Source: Daphnia pulex (lineage: Eukaryota; Arthropoda; Branchiopoda; Diplostraca; Daphniidae). From it: 64,000 nt of DNA. Positions 46,698 to 61,600 of this stretch are shown one piece after another. The notes beneath the pieces were generated by a model. The model was not told the origin of the DNA. It made no database searches and saw only the letters and a list, made by a program, of their open reading frames with translations. Made by a program: the position numbers and the translations under genes. The stretch's first letter is position 1. Every line of letters begins with the position of its first letter. Location of the stretch: NCBI RefSeq assembly GCF_021134715.1, contig NC_060025.1, forward strand, positions 310,001 through 374,000. Direction: 5' to 3'.

Positions 46698-49277
46698 CGT
46701 GTGTCGGTTGTAGAGATCACCAACGGGCGATAAGTACCGTGTGGTTTTGCAACCGACCGACGGACCGGTTTTTTTCTCGTGCTAATCTCGGCAAAGGTAT
46801 TTTTTCACGACTCGCTTTGGCTGCTAGTCTCTCGGACGGACGAGGCCAGGCAATTTCACCTGCCGATTAACATATCCAATCTGATGCAGAAAAAGAAAAA
46901 AAACGAAACAAAAAGAGAAAGTTAAATCACAATTGCCCTAATATAACAGTATATAAGACACACGCACACACTGATGACCTGCAATCACACACACGGCAAC
47001 TAACAGTATGTAACTATTACAAGAATTCGGCCATTTGCTGTCCAGCAAAAACTGGAATGCCATGAAAGGTAAAAAATAAAACAAAAATTGAAAAACAAAG
47101 TGGCCCTGTTTCAGTTTGGGAGTGTCAACGCTCTCTATGCTATTCGCCTGCACACGCAAATTTCGTGACGGTATAACGACTAACGCCTAACGATGCGGAT
47201 TGGTTGATCGCCGATGGAACTTTTTCATCAATTGTCGATGGGGGGAAATACAAGAGGAGAAAACAGCCAACTTAGACATTAGATGGAATCGAGTGAAAAT
47301 GTCTCTACTACCACCACCACGTATTGGCCCTGGCGGGAATCAGAACGTGAGCACTCTATTATCCGAAAGTCGCTAGGAGCATTTCAACGAGATAGCTCGA
47401 CACGATGATTTTGTTTATTAAAGTTTGAATCAAAATTACTACTAAGCAGAGAAAAATGTTTATTTTTCAAAAATGGCAATGAATCAATTGGGGAAAAAAT
47501 GTCGTAGATTTACTCACTGGGACGACCAAAAAACCGATTGGCCAAGATTGGAAACAAAAAACAAAAATAAGAAAAAAAGGAAACTTTTTTTATTTTCGGG
47601 CTGTTGCAAAACTGATTCCCACGAATTGTCGGTGTGGGGCCACGCCTACATTAGCGCAGCCGAGAGAACATTTGAAAAAAAAACCCGATGCCCGAACAGC
47701 AGCAGCTAAACAAGTCGGCCGAACAACACACTTGGAAACCGATCACGAACAAGACCCGAGTGACACGGCTCGTTTCTACTACGCGAGTTATCCGTTTCAA
47801 ACCCGAAACGGTAAACTATGACCGGCCAAAAGAAAAGAAAAAAAAAATCGGGAAAAACTTTCACGCGTGACTTGTCGTGCTTTTATTTCATTAAAATTTT
47901 TATAGAAAAAGATTTCGATCTCTGCTCGACGCCTACGGCCTTCCTTCCTATAATTAGAGCATCACGCAACTCTTTCCCGGATTTGCTCTATCGTCTACGC
48001 TCTACATAAATATACAAGGCTTGAATTATGCAATAGTCATCGCCCGGTGTGTGTGTGTCTGATGTTATCACGGATCATGTTGCTCTCCCCATCCATTTCT
48101 GATTTTTAGAGGGGGGGAATAAGCTTCTTATTTGATCGACGTCAGTTTATAGAAGGACCTGCCAGAGTCTGACCTCGATCGGGATCATCCTCAGTGAGTA
48201 GTGACGGGCGGGACTGCGGGAGCGTGAGGAAATCAGCACAAGTAGATGCCAACTTTCTTCTCTATATATACATGTAATATTTTCCTTTTTCTCTCCTGAC
48301 ACTTGGCTTGGGCTCTCAGACATAAACTGAGGCGCCCCTATTTCGTTTTCTTCACAGACAGAGATATATAGAGCATTTTTGGATTTGTCTGGAAATAAAG
48401 AAGGTAAATTTTAAAAATTCGTGAGTCGCATTGATGGTTGACTGAATCCGGATAACTTCCTGGAATCTATATAGCTGAACGGAACTATGCCCTTAATCAG
48501 ATTTAGCACGTATAAGGGGATTCGATTGAAAAAATGGATGACAACTCTGATTGAAAAATAAATCTAGCGGGACTTGGACCTAATTTCGATACCCAGTGGT
48601 GGTGTGTCTTTATTTGAATTATTATCCTGTTCTGGCGCGACCCACTTTTTTAAAGAACTGAATGTAATTGTCTAGAAAATCGAGCGAGAGAGAGAAAGAA
48701 ATGCTATTTTTATTCGCTGTAGGTTGCGGCATAAATAACTACAACCCGCAAAAACCCCAAGTGAACGAAAGGGAAAATTGCGAATTCGCTGTGATTTTTT
48801 GCCATTTTTTGTTTCTTCCTTTTAATTTCACTGGATATTTTCTTAACGGTTCAATGGAAAGTCTCTTTGTGGGTTATCTTCCCACGGCGATCCTCGTATA
48901 CATAGGAGAGAGAAAAAAAAATAACGTATGGTTGTTATGCTGGACAGGTGAAAAGCGACTCTCGCCTTTGATCAAGGCAAAACTTTTGTGATTGATTGCA
49001 ACGACTCTCTTTTTTCTCCACACACACAAAAAAACTACACGCCTGAAATTTTTTTCCCAGTTTCATTTTCTTTCTCTCTAACCTTTTTTTTTTAAATTTC
49101 ACCTTATCTTTTTGCCATTCCCCGAATTTCAAAAATTTTTGTTCAAAGTTAACCGACATGTTGGCAACAAGATGTAACAAATTCTCTTTTTTTGTTGTTG
49201 TTGTAATACAATTTATAATTTGCTTTTGTGACATGCTGACGTCACCGTTAGATTGCCTTTGGGTAAAATTGTTGTAT

Positions 49278-49297
49278 GTTGTTGTTGTTGTTGTTGT
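49278..49297. repeat. GTT microsatellite
   Basis: Uninterrupted GTT units; six to seven copies. Confidence 0.8.
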
Positions 49298-50949
49298 GAC
49301 TTAATATGATATCATAAAAAGAAAGAAAAGCGGCCGAAAAGAATCAAAGAAAAAGTCACAAAAAAGGAGATGCAACAAAAACCAGAAAATGCTTTTCTCT
49401 GCTGCCACCAGTTTAGCCCTGCGCCTGCTGCCACACACACACAATAGTCGATTGTCTTGCCTCAGCAGCTCCTTTTTACGGGCTTCATTAAGATTCTGCT
49501 GGTTTCAGGTTTTCACAAGCAATAGGTCTTGAACCGGAGAGAGAGAGATTTCCTTCGCCAGGATAAAGAAATGGAATTTTCCTTTTTTCTTCTTCTTCTG
49601 ATGGGCTTTGAAAATGACCTCGTTTTTCTTCTTTTTCACTTTGATGTAACAAAATGGAAATCAAATCAAATCATCATATTCTCTAGAGTGGGAAGACACG
49701 ATTGGGCCTTGCCTAAATTCGATCAGCATCCGATTACCGACTGTAACGGTGCTTCATCCACCACCCGGTCGATATCCATCACATTTACGTGCATTTTCTG
49801 CCAACTTATCAAACTGACGGCGCTTTCTCTCGGCTCTTTTTTTGTACATCTACAAATAAAAATCTCCGATAAATCTGGTCAAATCAAATGGCGATTTCAA
49901 TTTGGGAGGGAGAAAAAAAAAGGGGCCTGGCCATCGTGACTGTGGATAGTCTCAAATCAAAAATTCAAAATGTTTCTAGCTGTCTATTCAGTTGAGCGTG
50001 CACAAGAGTTTGTGAGAGAAGAGAAAACTCAGACAAGCGAAAAAAGATACAATCAAGAACAGCGATCCCAAAAAATAAAATCAGAAAGAAGAAAAGTGAA
50101 TAACTTAACAGTTTTTCAGTCACCTACTTTAGCAAAAGAATAAAAATTTGAGGGGACTGAAACAACCTGCTCGGCAATAGATATGGTCAGTATTTCACTT
50201 GGGCGGTCCACGATTGCAACGTTAACGTACGTCGTACTCCCGAGAGAGAGAAAACCCGGCCATCCAAGGCGGACATGCGTGCCAGCTCACACTATAGAGC
50301 TATATAGGCTGTTTTTTCTTCGGTCGTATTAGATTGAAATTTGTTACGAAGAAAAACAAGAACATGGAACAACAACTCTATTCGCTGTTTTCATGTCCCT
50401 GTCATTTTGACTAAAAAATTTCGTGCAGAGCCCCACCGAAAGAAAAGAAAAACTGAAAAGATGAAAGAAGAAGAAAAATCTACGAGCCCAAAATATGAGG
50501 GAAATGAGCGAACCCAAGAGTTACTTGGCGATGGATTAAGGTTATGCAAATTGGCCAGTTCTTACCAACGTAACCATATTTTGGTTCGTTCGTCTTCCTG
50601 CTGAGACACGGAGTGAACGATGATGGCACATCCCCCCACACACACACACACGGCAAACAAATTGGGGCATCTACAGGCAGCAGAGAGAGACAATACACAT
50701 CACCCCCCTCCAAAGAAAAACGGCGACTGTAACGTGCGAACGGTGCGTGAATTTCTCATTTCAAGGGAAAAGCCCGCATCGTCATAAACCAGCCGAGCTG
50801 TTTGTGTGTGTGTACATACATGTGCATAAGACGAGAGAATCTAATTGAGGTGAAAGCTGGTCGGGACGAGTTTTTTCGGTTCTTGTTTTTCATTTTTGTT
50901 TGGACGTCGTCACCGTCGTCCAAAAAAAGATGAAATAACCAGCACGACA

Positions 50950-51180
50950 CAGTGCAATTACGCTCTTATACGTATACAGTATCTACTACCAGCGAGAACG
51001 TCAAGGTGAGTTTCTTTTTCTTGTTCGTGTGTTGCGCATTTTTCGACTGGGCCATGTTTTATAATGTGGCCCACCCCACTTGAGTCGGCCGTACTTACAA
51101 ATTTGTATAGTTAGATTGTTCAGTTGTTTTTCTTTCTTCACAGACAGCGTGATGCAACGCTCGAGATTGGCTCTACCGTA
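50950..51180 (+). ncRNA. Possible plus-strand spliced transcript
   Basis: A strong donor, TCAAG|GTGAGT at 51005/51006, follows a short segment, and a clean acceptor TTTCTTTCTTCACAG ends at 51143, giving a 138-bp intron of typical local size. The second exon has only an 11-codon ORF from ATG 51151. It could be a 5' UTR intron or a non-coding RNA; no start site is certain. Confidence 0.25.
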
Positions 51181-54100
51181 CTTGTAACATATTCACCATC
51201 GCTCATCTTTCTTTTCTTTCTGGGCTCTTATGCAACCATTTTTGGCGCGCTGGCAGCGTGTGTGCGTGCAGCAGCGGGTTTCGAGCAACGGTGAACTGCC
51301 GAGATTTTTTCTGCGGGAATCAATCTCCCGAAAGAAAAAAATCCGTTCGGTTGTATAATCACTTGACAGCCGCATAGAGAAGAAGAAGAAATAAAAAGAA
51401 GCGGTTGGCGGGAGTAAGAGTGAAAATAAGGGAGAAAATATATGTACAAAGCAACACACACACATTTTCGACACGCAGCGTTATAAGACGGACGCAAGGC
51501 ATAGCCGCCAGGCAGGAGAATAATACAATACACACGCGATAGCTTGTTTTTGGCGTGAATACATTTTTGTGCCGTTCGTTCGTTCGTTCGTTTGGCGGAT
51601 AAAGGGAGAATCTAAGATGATAAAGAAGCTATTGGCTGAGAACCAAGTCGGTCAGCCAGTCGACGACGGATACATACCCCCCCACAAAAATAAAAGCTGC
51701 TCCTCTTATCGTGGAACGTGAATCATTCCAAGTCGGGCGGGTGCATCAACACACAGCAACTTCCCCCCTCACGAAAAAAAAAAAACATTTTTTGACGGTC
51801 TGACGGACGTTGAGTGAAATGCCGTAATAATGGCCGCACTGCTACTCGGTCGCGTCATCGTCAACCACTTTTCCCCTAAACAATTTCCTTCTCTCAATTT
51901 GTTGTTGCCATCAACCAGAGCGGGATCGCCTCCGGCTAAAAAGGACTTTTTGAGACGAAATTGAAAATAAGAAGAACGGAAAAAATGCCTCACGATATCG
52001 CATTTGAGACGGGAAATAGAAAGCGTCTTTCCACCATTGCTCTGCTGTGTGGAGTGTACAGACGTGCCCCAGACACGTACAACTTTTCAACCCAGCCAAT
52101 ATGAGCGCTGTATAATAGCACAACCAGCTCCCCTACCAGAAACGAAAAAGAAAAGAAATAACTCTGTTCTATTCAAATTTCCCGCTTATTGTATCTGGTC
52201 TGACAATAGGAGCGATAGTTGTCGGCGGCCAACTCGTATCTCCACCACAGCATCTTTAAGATTGCAGACCCAAAAAATATGATATAAAGCCAATTTTTCT
52301 TATTTTAAAAAAATAAAATAAAATAAAACGAGTTCCAAAAAGACAAACGTTCATCGATCAGGCAGCAGTGACCCAACGCGTCGCCGACAACCACACATGT
52401 AATAAAATGCAAAAATAGCCCAACGGATATGGATGGCCTACGTAGAGAGACGAAGACGGAGCAGTTCGGGCCAAGCTTTTTATTTTTTAAAAATAAACCG
52501 CTGCATTTGAGATGGCCGGGGTCTTCCTAGAAATGCGAGAACTTGGCACATGCAGTCGGTTTCGGGGCTCATTTGACGAAATAGGTAAAAAAAGGAAACC
52601 GACCGAGCGTTTCGTGAGATAGGAACAAACGAGGACGCAGGACTGACTGTGCACAACTCTCGGATCCATCATCCACCGAAATGCTTGGCTGTCTGCGGCC
52701 ATGTTATTGAGGTAAGAAAAAGACGACGAGAAAAACGGTAAGAAATGTTCATTAGCGATTTGTGTGCCCATCTGATTCGCATCGGCAGGTGGGCGTTAAG
52801 AAAGTCCCTCGTGACGTGTTTCGGTCGTGAGAGACGAATGTTCCGCGGTTGTTTTTATTTAAACTTTTTTTTGTCTCGTTTCGGATTTCCCCGCCTTTTG
52901 GATTGCCTTCCGTTTCGCTAGATCCATAATCTACAATGTCTCAAAATTCCTTTTTGATTACAAATTCCCACCCTGAAGGTTGGCTGGCCTGCCGCCTGCC
53001 CAGACGGCACTTGTCGTCTGTCCTACATAACCACGAGGGGCTTTGAAAGAGAGAGAACAACCCGTCAAGGGATAGGAAAAAGGAAATGCCGAAAAAACAA
53101 TGTGGGAAAAATCTATATCAAGTGATTTGGGAAACAATCAACTGGCGGGTCGTGGTAATAAAATTACTCTCCCCGAAAAAAAACTTTCTTCCAAATCTCT
53201 CGGCTAAATATCGTCTGCGGCTGATGCGCGCGCGCCCACCGTTATTTTTCAATTTTTTTGAAATTCCCCCAAATGACCTATCTGCTATTGACTTCCGCAA
53301 CCAGGTCGGAGGGTGGTCTGACAAGAGAGAGTTTGTTTCTTATATACATGTACTTTTTCATTGTCTCGTCTCCTACTGGCTTATGCCGCAAAAATGTCTG
53401 ATCGATCGCTTTCCTCCTTTCACGGCGCATTAAAGAAATACCGTATACACGTCGATGAGCCTGAAAATAAAAAGAATAGAAGAAGAAGAAGCCCAACCGA
53501 AAGAAAAAAGCTAAAAAAGTAGGTTACGATATCACGAATGTCGGAAATCGTGTTCTGGCTGCTCCCACACCGCAGGCTCGCTAAAAATATAAATTATTTC
53601 TATCTATAACGAAAAAAGAAATGAAATAAAAACAAAAATGTGTCTATAAAAATAACTGAAGAGAAAAGCATTTTCACTTTCCAGAGTGCGTATATATACA
53701 CAACTATCTCACCGTTATAATAACAGGCTTCCAGCGCCATGTTATATAGACTTGTTTCTCTCTCTCCCATTTATTTCCTGTCTTCTCTCCATGTATAGAG
53801 AGTCTACCAGTATATGTAGGCTATATATACAGTCAGTTGGTTTTTTTTAAAAAATGGCTCCGGGTTGTCTCGTTCTCTCTAGACGATGATTACATCTATT
53901 GTGCAATTAGCAGTTTGAGGCTGTCGCAACTTTTTTTTTTGTTTTTTTCCCATCTTTTTATTATCATCACTTGCTCTTTCGAATTAATTGCTCAGGTCTT
54001 GAAAGAGATTTTGAAAAAAAGTCTTTTTTAGTTCATTTCAAATTATTCGACGGATTTAGACGAAATGAATAAAAGATACGACAAGACACCCGGTTTTTTA

Positions 54101-55616
54101 AATTTCCACTTGACAACATGGACGATGTTTGTTAGGGACTCGTTTGACGGCGATTTGGAAAACTGCAGAAAATGTTTTCTCCTTTGGAGCAATCACTCTT
54201 GATTCCTTTTGACTTTCATTCCTTTCGGTGTGTGCGGTTTTTTTCCTTTTCGATTGCGTCTTACTGATTATCTACTCTCAACTCTCAAAGTAATAGACTG
54301 ATTTCCAGGAATTGAAATCCGAGCGAGAACGCACACACAAAAAAGCCAAAAAATCTCAAATAGCAACAGGAGCATTTGAAGGAGAATATACAAACGTGCG
54401 GGACCAGCAAGCAGCCGAGCGTGAATCGAAAGAGAGAAAGAGAGACAGGTTCTCCCCCTAACTTGACCCAATTAAAACAGGAGCCAAGAAAAGAAGGTGC
54501 GGTCGCTTGGCTGGCAATTCTTTTACATATGCGATACTACTGCTGTCGGACGGCCGCGCGCGCTGGCACGTAGTCCACAATCGATGACGAGAGCACAACC
54601 CCCCCAGGAGATGGGGAGACCAAAACAGGGGGAGCCGGATTATTCAACCAAACAAAAACAGCGCCACATTTTTTTTTGTTTGAAGAAACAAAATGGGGGC
54701 GAATTGTTCAATCGCCTCAATACACGTAATAGGAAAAAAAACTAAAACAAGATGATGGAATAAGCCAACCAAAAATAAAAAAAAGAACAAAATGGGTCTG
54801 AAGAATCTCCAAAAAGAATCAAAAGGGAAAATCTAAGGCAACAATTGGCCAGAGTAGAAAAGAAAAAAGAACCAGAACAAACAAAATACGCTGAAATGTA
54901 CGCGAGAGATTTCACCGAACGCGGAGACGACCACACCCAAGTTACACATTCAAGTCGGTTCCCAACCAATGGATAGGAAAAAAAAAAAGAATAACCGCGT
55001 GACTCGCCGCTGGTTTGATGGCTGCTAGTCCAGCCAAAAGTCGGAACATATACAGCCAAAAAGGAGAGAGAACTGTACGTGATGATTATGACGTAGATTA
55101 TTATCTCTAGCTGGACTGCTCTACCCTGGGCTTAAGGTTTTTTGGGTGATTTTCTTATTTTTATGAACCGAAATTCGCGCGACCACATAAAGACCCGACC
55201 AATTCCGACCATTTTCCCCCGCGTCGCCCCTTTTTTTCTGGATCACGCCGCCGACAATGGCGTGGCGTCGTCGGCCGCCTTTTATTATTATTATTTGAAC
55301 AGAAAACCCCCCAGAGCCGATTTCATTGCTCGTCAATTTTGGGGGAATTTCTTCACATTTCGGCAAGTCATCGATTGAGCCGGTGGCAATGTGTCACCAC
55401 ACACACAAAAAGAAAAACAACCGACAAGAATTCGGAGCGGGCCGGGAGGAATGAACCTCTGAGCTGGGCATTTGGGCGCACGCGTGATGCCAAAAGGCGC
55501 AACGGGTGGCGGTGGCCGTGCGGCGATTGAATTCAAACGAGTCTCCGACGTCGTTGTATATCCAAATCAATAGAAGCCCCTTGTGTTTATTAGCCGGATG
55601 ACGGAATCGTTCCAAC

Positions 55617-55642
55617 CAACAACAACAACAACAACAACAACA
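55617..55642. repeat. CAA microsatellite
   Basis: Eight to nine CAA units in a row. Confidence 0.8.
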
Positions 55643-58600
55643 CAGCGAAATATAAAAATTCAAGAAGAAGAATAAGAAATAACAATTGAGCAGCCACAAC
55701 ACATTGGAGACACCGAGAGAAAGTTGCATGAGGCTGCGTGAAAATGGGCTGTCGGCTGATGATTCTGCCTGTTGTCTTGTGTCGTGCACACAGGTACTCC
55801 CCCCTCCCGTTAGTTTCCTTCTCTCTCTTCTCGCCTCCCGCAGAGATGACCAAACTCTTGCGCGCGCGTGAGTTTTATATTATACTACAAGTGCTGTTGT
55901 CGTCGTTGTCGCAGCTGGATCTTTCACACACACTCATCTTTTCTCTCTCTAGACTTTCATTTTTTCGTCTGTGTGTCGTTCGTTTTCTTATACATATGAA
56001 AATGGCGTCACACAATTTGGCGGATGGCCCCCGTGTCGTTTTTCTCACAACCCAGACAGCCGGGAGTCGTCCGATTTTCTTTTTGTTTCTTCTTCGTGAG
56101 TGTCGGGATGAAAATGAGATGCAGGCAACATAACCTTGTTTCCATGTGTCGTTGCTATCGCTATCCCCCCCTGTTGGCTGGCAGAGTTGGCTAGCAGTGC
56201 CTTAAATGGGCACCGGTCGGATGGGCACCCACTCTTCAAGCTGCCAGGCCAGCAACAGTACACATTGGGTACACACCGGCGCGGCTGCTAATGAAGACGT
56301 GTGAGTTGAGGAGGGGGATGGTGGCTGTTGTTGTTGGGCTTCCTGGACGCTTCTATCGTTTGCCTCGTGTAAGGACAGACGGAACGACGATCGAGTGACG
56401 ATGTTTATCACTTGTCGTCCCTGACTCGATGCAATTCCGAATTGGGCGGAATAACTCAAAGGGATAGAAGGGGGCGATAGAAAAAACTACTGCGATAGAA
56501 CAACAACTGAAAAAGGAAATTTTTTCGACGGAATTGTTGCCTCCGGTTGACAACATATTTTCGCCCCCACTGGGCAGTAGCACACACATACCAATACCCC
56601 CTCTTTTATTTTTGGGAGTGTGGAGGGGTTTCTTCAGGCTTTGATTTGCCCCCACTCGAGGGGGGACGACAATAACAAGAAGCGAGAAGAAGAAGGGATC
56701 GGAAGGGATATAAAAACAACAAGTAGTCGACCAAATCGAGAAGAAAACTCGAAACAAAAAGAAGAATAACACTCTGTGAGCTGGAACAGGGGGGCTTATA
56801 TTTTTATGTGGCTGTATAAATAAGCGCCGATATGTAGTCTACCGTAAGAGTTGGAACTAGGTCAGTGGGGTTGGCCAGGCTCTCCGACAGACAGACACTC
56901 AAGTCAACAGGAGAACCAGAAGCCAAGGGGGAAAATTCTAATCAATTCGCTAGATCCTCTCTTCCTGTTTTGTCCACAGCCCAGTGTTAAGAAAACAAAA
57001 ACAAAAAGAGAGTCAAATCTTAAAAGAAGAAGAAGCGTCCATCACGTTAGAGCTTAACGTGTCGCCTGGGAGAAAATCCGACTAAAGAAGGAGGGGGAAA
57101 GAAAAATAATAAAAACCTGCGAAATCCTCTTGGTCTCCTGCTGATTTGACAATAAGAGCCACAACCACGACGACGACAGCCCCCCGAAAAAAACTGCATA
57201 TCATTATGTGTTTATTTTCCATTCAATTTTTGTGGCTTTCGCAGAGTGGTGGTCATTTCTCTCTCTGGCTGGAAATCAAAATAATGGCAAGTCGTTTCAT
57301 TCAAACCGCTGACCGAGACTGTAGTCTACAAGCGGCTGCCAGTTCGTTCCTATCTCTGCGCTACGAGCGGGAAGTTTCCTTACGTAAGAAAAAAGACAAG
57401 AAATTTCCAATTGCATCACGACCGTACAAGGCAAAGGATCAAAGGCTCTCGCCCGTCCGCATTAAAAAAAAAAAACGGAATTGACAAAATAGAGAAATGT
57501 GTGTCCCCCCGCATCGTTCCGTCTTGTTAAATTTGGAATCACGCGCGCGTCCTTTTGTTGGCAACGTGCATCAGCATGACAAACGTCTTGCCGTCTTCTC
57601 TATCTCTCTAGCTTTTCTAACTGATTTCCAACCGTAAAATGTTTACGTCTTTTCATGTCCGTTTTAGGAAATTCAAAAAAGACTGAATTTAATTATTTGA
57701 TTATCTGATTTCGATGTGAACGCGTTTAATCGCTCGATTGGGCGCCAACAGAATTTTCTTTTCTTTTTTTCGAATAAATGTAGCGGAAGTAGCGGCAGGC
57801 AGGCAGGCAGGGGGGCCCAGCCAATGTGATTACATCCCGGATGAATGAGAGAACAATGCCGAGCTGGGCGGAAGTTGGTCAATACGCGACACACAGAAAT
57901 TGTTGCGTGTGTCTTTCGACCACCAAACGAGAGAGAGAAAGAGCACGCGTATTATATAAACATGTGGACTTTTATATTTATCCATACACACATATGGAAA
58001 ACTGTCTTGTACAGTCTCCCGCTGGTCTCTCAATGAGGTTTTTCCGCTGTTGCGGTCTATTTTCTTTTCTTTTTAAGTTTGACTTTGGTTATTTCTTATT
58101 TGGTTAATATTCTTATTGTTGAATGCCATACGGATCGCTGGCCAAGGTTGTCATTAGCTCTGACATGTCAACCGGCTTTGCCTGGCCAAACAAATGGACT
58201 TGGACTTGTTGTTTCTTAGACAAGACGCCAGACATGTTGCGTCACTCACATCTCCTTCAAAGGGGCCAGTCTTTCGTGCCGACATAATAATAAAAATGTC
58301 GCGTCGGAAGGACTCGAAAATGTGTTATTAAAGGAACATTTACGGTGACGCAATCTGACTGTCTTATCTTTCCACCTAGGAAGAAATAAATTCAGGCAAA
58401 TAAAAAAGTGTACAGTACGGCGCAGTAATATCCAACCGTATCAACGTATCAAATTTATGAAGGATATAATATTCCCGAGACGAAATAAGGTGTGCAAAAG
58501 CAGCAGCAGCGTTAGTTTATCTCAAATTTCATTTTCGAAATAAAAGAAAAGAAAAATATCCCCACGTGCGCTGCCAGCTGTTTTAAATCACTGTCAAAAC

Positions 58601-61600
58601 GGCCCAGACTTTTGTTTGTTCTCAATCTTTGTCTTGCGGCTTTAGAAATTTAGGAAATGAAAAGGAGAAAACGGCCTTCTTCTTCTGGTGGCATTTGATT
58701 TCCTATATGTCGCCCGTTTCCATGGGAAAAATCAAATTCGCCACCCACCAACACACACACGGGCGCCCCATTCATTTCGTTTTCAGCCCAAAAACAACAC
58801 ACTTGCACTGTTGTTGTGGTTGTTGCCCAGTTTATTTAAATAACCCGCTTCTTCTTTTTGATTCCCCCCCCCTGCCAGCTCGCAGTGGTTCCTCTCTCCC
58901 GTTTGATTCCCATCGGACACGACGACACACGGCACGACAATCCGATCCATCACAAGTCTCGACTCGCATCTTTTGAGATATCGAACGCAGTTTTCACTGG
59001 CCCATCGCAAAAAAGGGCTGACCGAGTCACGATCACGAGCTCCGTAGAGAACCCGCGCTCGTTGTCTAGCCGCATGATGCAACACAAGAACAGAGACGGA
59101 GGAGGAGGGCTGTCCCAGCTGGAAAAAAAGGCCTACATTTGCTTTTGTTTTACACATTTTTTGTTGAGCCATTCGTCAGCTTTCTTCTCTCCATTGGTAA
59201 AACAAAATAAAAAATATAAACCTACGCAATTTGCCTTTCATTTCTCTCGGCACACACACACGCACTTTTAGGGCTGTTTGGATCGAGAAACTTGGTCCGT
59301 GTGTGGGAGGACCGGTATGCGGCCGGGCCCATCCAAAAAAACTCTGGTGGTCGCAAAAGGTTTTCAAAAAGTCGAAGAAGAAATAAAAGGAATAATAATA
59401 ACGACAAGAATGGGGTCGATGAGCAATGGATATGATAATAGCGCCGAGCAGCAACATCCCCCCTTAAAAGTCATTACAGCTTTACCTATTTTTGAACTGG
59501 CAAATTTTCGAGTCGGAGTTGTTTGGGGTTGAGGGGAATAATTAAGGTCGGCGTCGTCGCGCAGTTCAGCAGAGTGGGGGAGAGAGACGCTCATTCAGAC
59601 ACAGAGATAGACCTATCATCATTAAAAGCGAATTTCTCATTCGCCAGCTCGCACATACACACAAGGTCTCTGACGAAGAGGACTCTCTCTTTTGCTTCGA
59701 GGGATTTTCTCTCTTTTCAGCGAAAAGAAAAAAAAGGGTGGTGTAAAAAGGTGGAGGAGAAGAGCTTCTGGCGGAGGTTTGGGTTACCTGCTGTACTCAA
59801 ATCGCAGCCACTAAAAGACGAAAATTGCACACCTACTCACAAAAATCCATCCATCATTCATTTTTTACGATTTCCCCAAAAATATAAAAAGAAGGTGTCT
59901 CTCGAGTGAATTATAGACTTAAACGCGTCTATCAAAAATTGTGTGCGGAATCAAGTTGGGGATATTTTTAATGACTCGAAAAAATAAACGGAATTTTATA
60001 GTCGGTGTGTTCTTGACCGTCCGCCGGGCCACCCCCCACCGGGAATGAAACGATTTTTTTTGGTTTTCTTAAATGGGTGCAGACAAGTGTCGAAACAATC
60101 AAAACATTTGGTGTGATTTTATTTGTCTCGGCAGGGGGTGGTGTATTAGACATTAAACGTCTAAAAGAATGGGAATTGTGGAAGTTGGACGTGGTAGAAA
60201 ATGATGACAGTTGTGTCGAGATATGCGATGCGGCGGCTTCCCTTTTTTGATTGTGCTGGCCGGCTCCTGAAGAAAAACCAGTGGCTCTCGAAGGCTACTT
60301 GATTCCCCCCATTGGTTATTTCTCTTCTGTACTTTTTGATCTCGCCATGTATATAATTGTCTATACGGCATCCAAATATGCACGACGACCATATATAACG
60401 GGATAGAGGACCGTGGGCTTTTTGGAAACAAAACAAAAGGGAAATAATAATAATGCCTCCCCTTTTTTCTTCTATCCTCAAGAGGTGAGGGCTCTAGGTG
60501 AGCAAGAAGGAGAGAGAAAGAAAGAAAAGAGAGAATCCCACTGCCAAAGACCTACTTCCAGTTGTGACCCACATAAGACCCTCCTCTCAACACAAGTGGA
60601 AAAGAAACAAGTTGCTGCCCGCCTTCTTACCCATCAGGTATCCTCCTAAAAATAAACACACGGCCACTATCCACCTGCCGTTTCCCCCTCCCTTCCAAAA
60701 TCTAAAAAAATGTCCCTTCCTCTACTTCCCGTCCGTGGGCTTAACTGGACTCGAAAGATTGGCGTCCCCAACGACCTGGGAATGGTCGATGGTTTCTCCC
60801 CTCCTTATTTCTATTCAGTTCAACCCAAAATGAAGAAATTTCCCCTGGAAAATCAAAACAAGAAAAATGAAAACCGAGTGGTGAAAAAAATTTGAAAATT
60901 GATGGCGGGAAAATATCCATCGTTTAAATTGAAACGGCCATGTTCAGAAGAAAAAACACGACCGACACGCCCTAACGGGGCAATCTCGTTGTTGTTTACG
61001 GTTCTTTTTTTCTTGTGTGAATAATCCCCAATCGAAATGGGGGTCTAAAAATAGAATTGCGGTGTCTAACCCGAGGGCAAATGAGCGAAACGAACCGCAA
61101 GTCTATTCGCGCTCGTCTACATTTTTTGTTTTTTCTCCCGTCAAATAATTGATGACGTGCCGATGCGTCTAATGACTGGGTCTGCGTGTGTGTGTCTAAC
61201 GGCGAATAGTATAGACAAGAGAAACTGTTTTCCCTTTCTAGTGCACTGGAAGAAGAAGAACAAAATGAAATGCGTGTAGGAAAAAGAAACAAAAACAAGA
61301 ACAGGACATTAACCGCAGGAAAAGAAAAAGTGTCCAAGGCGAAGAGAAAAGAACTATACTAAACCCACGTGCGTGTACAAGGCATGGCCCAAAAGGAGTT
61401 GCGCAGTTTCGCTTCGTCTAATGACTCCCGAGTCACCCCGCCGAGCTTCAAAATCTTCGCCGCCTTTATTACATGTACTACGCCGTATTATATACCCTTT
61501 TGCCATTTTTTTTTCGATTTCCTCCATTGTGTTGTTGCCTGTTGTTTACGCTGTTCATGTGGGTGGGAAATATCTCTCCCCCCCCCCAGAAACGGAAAAG

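Noticed and set aside
49278-55642. CRISPR-like arrays from repeated short motifs
   Set aside because: These are simple microsatellites in a eukaryotic genome without unique spacers.
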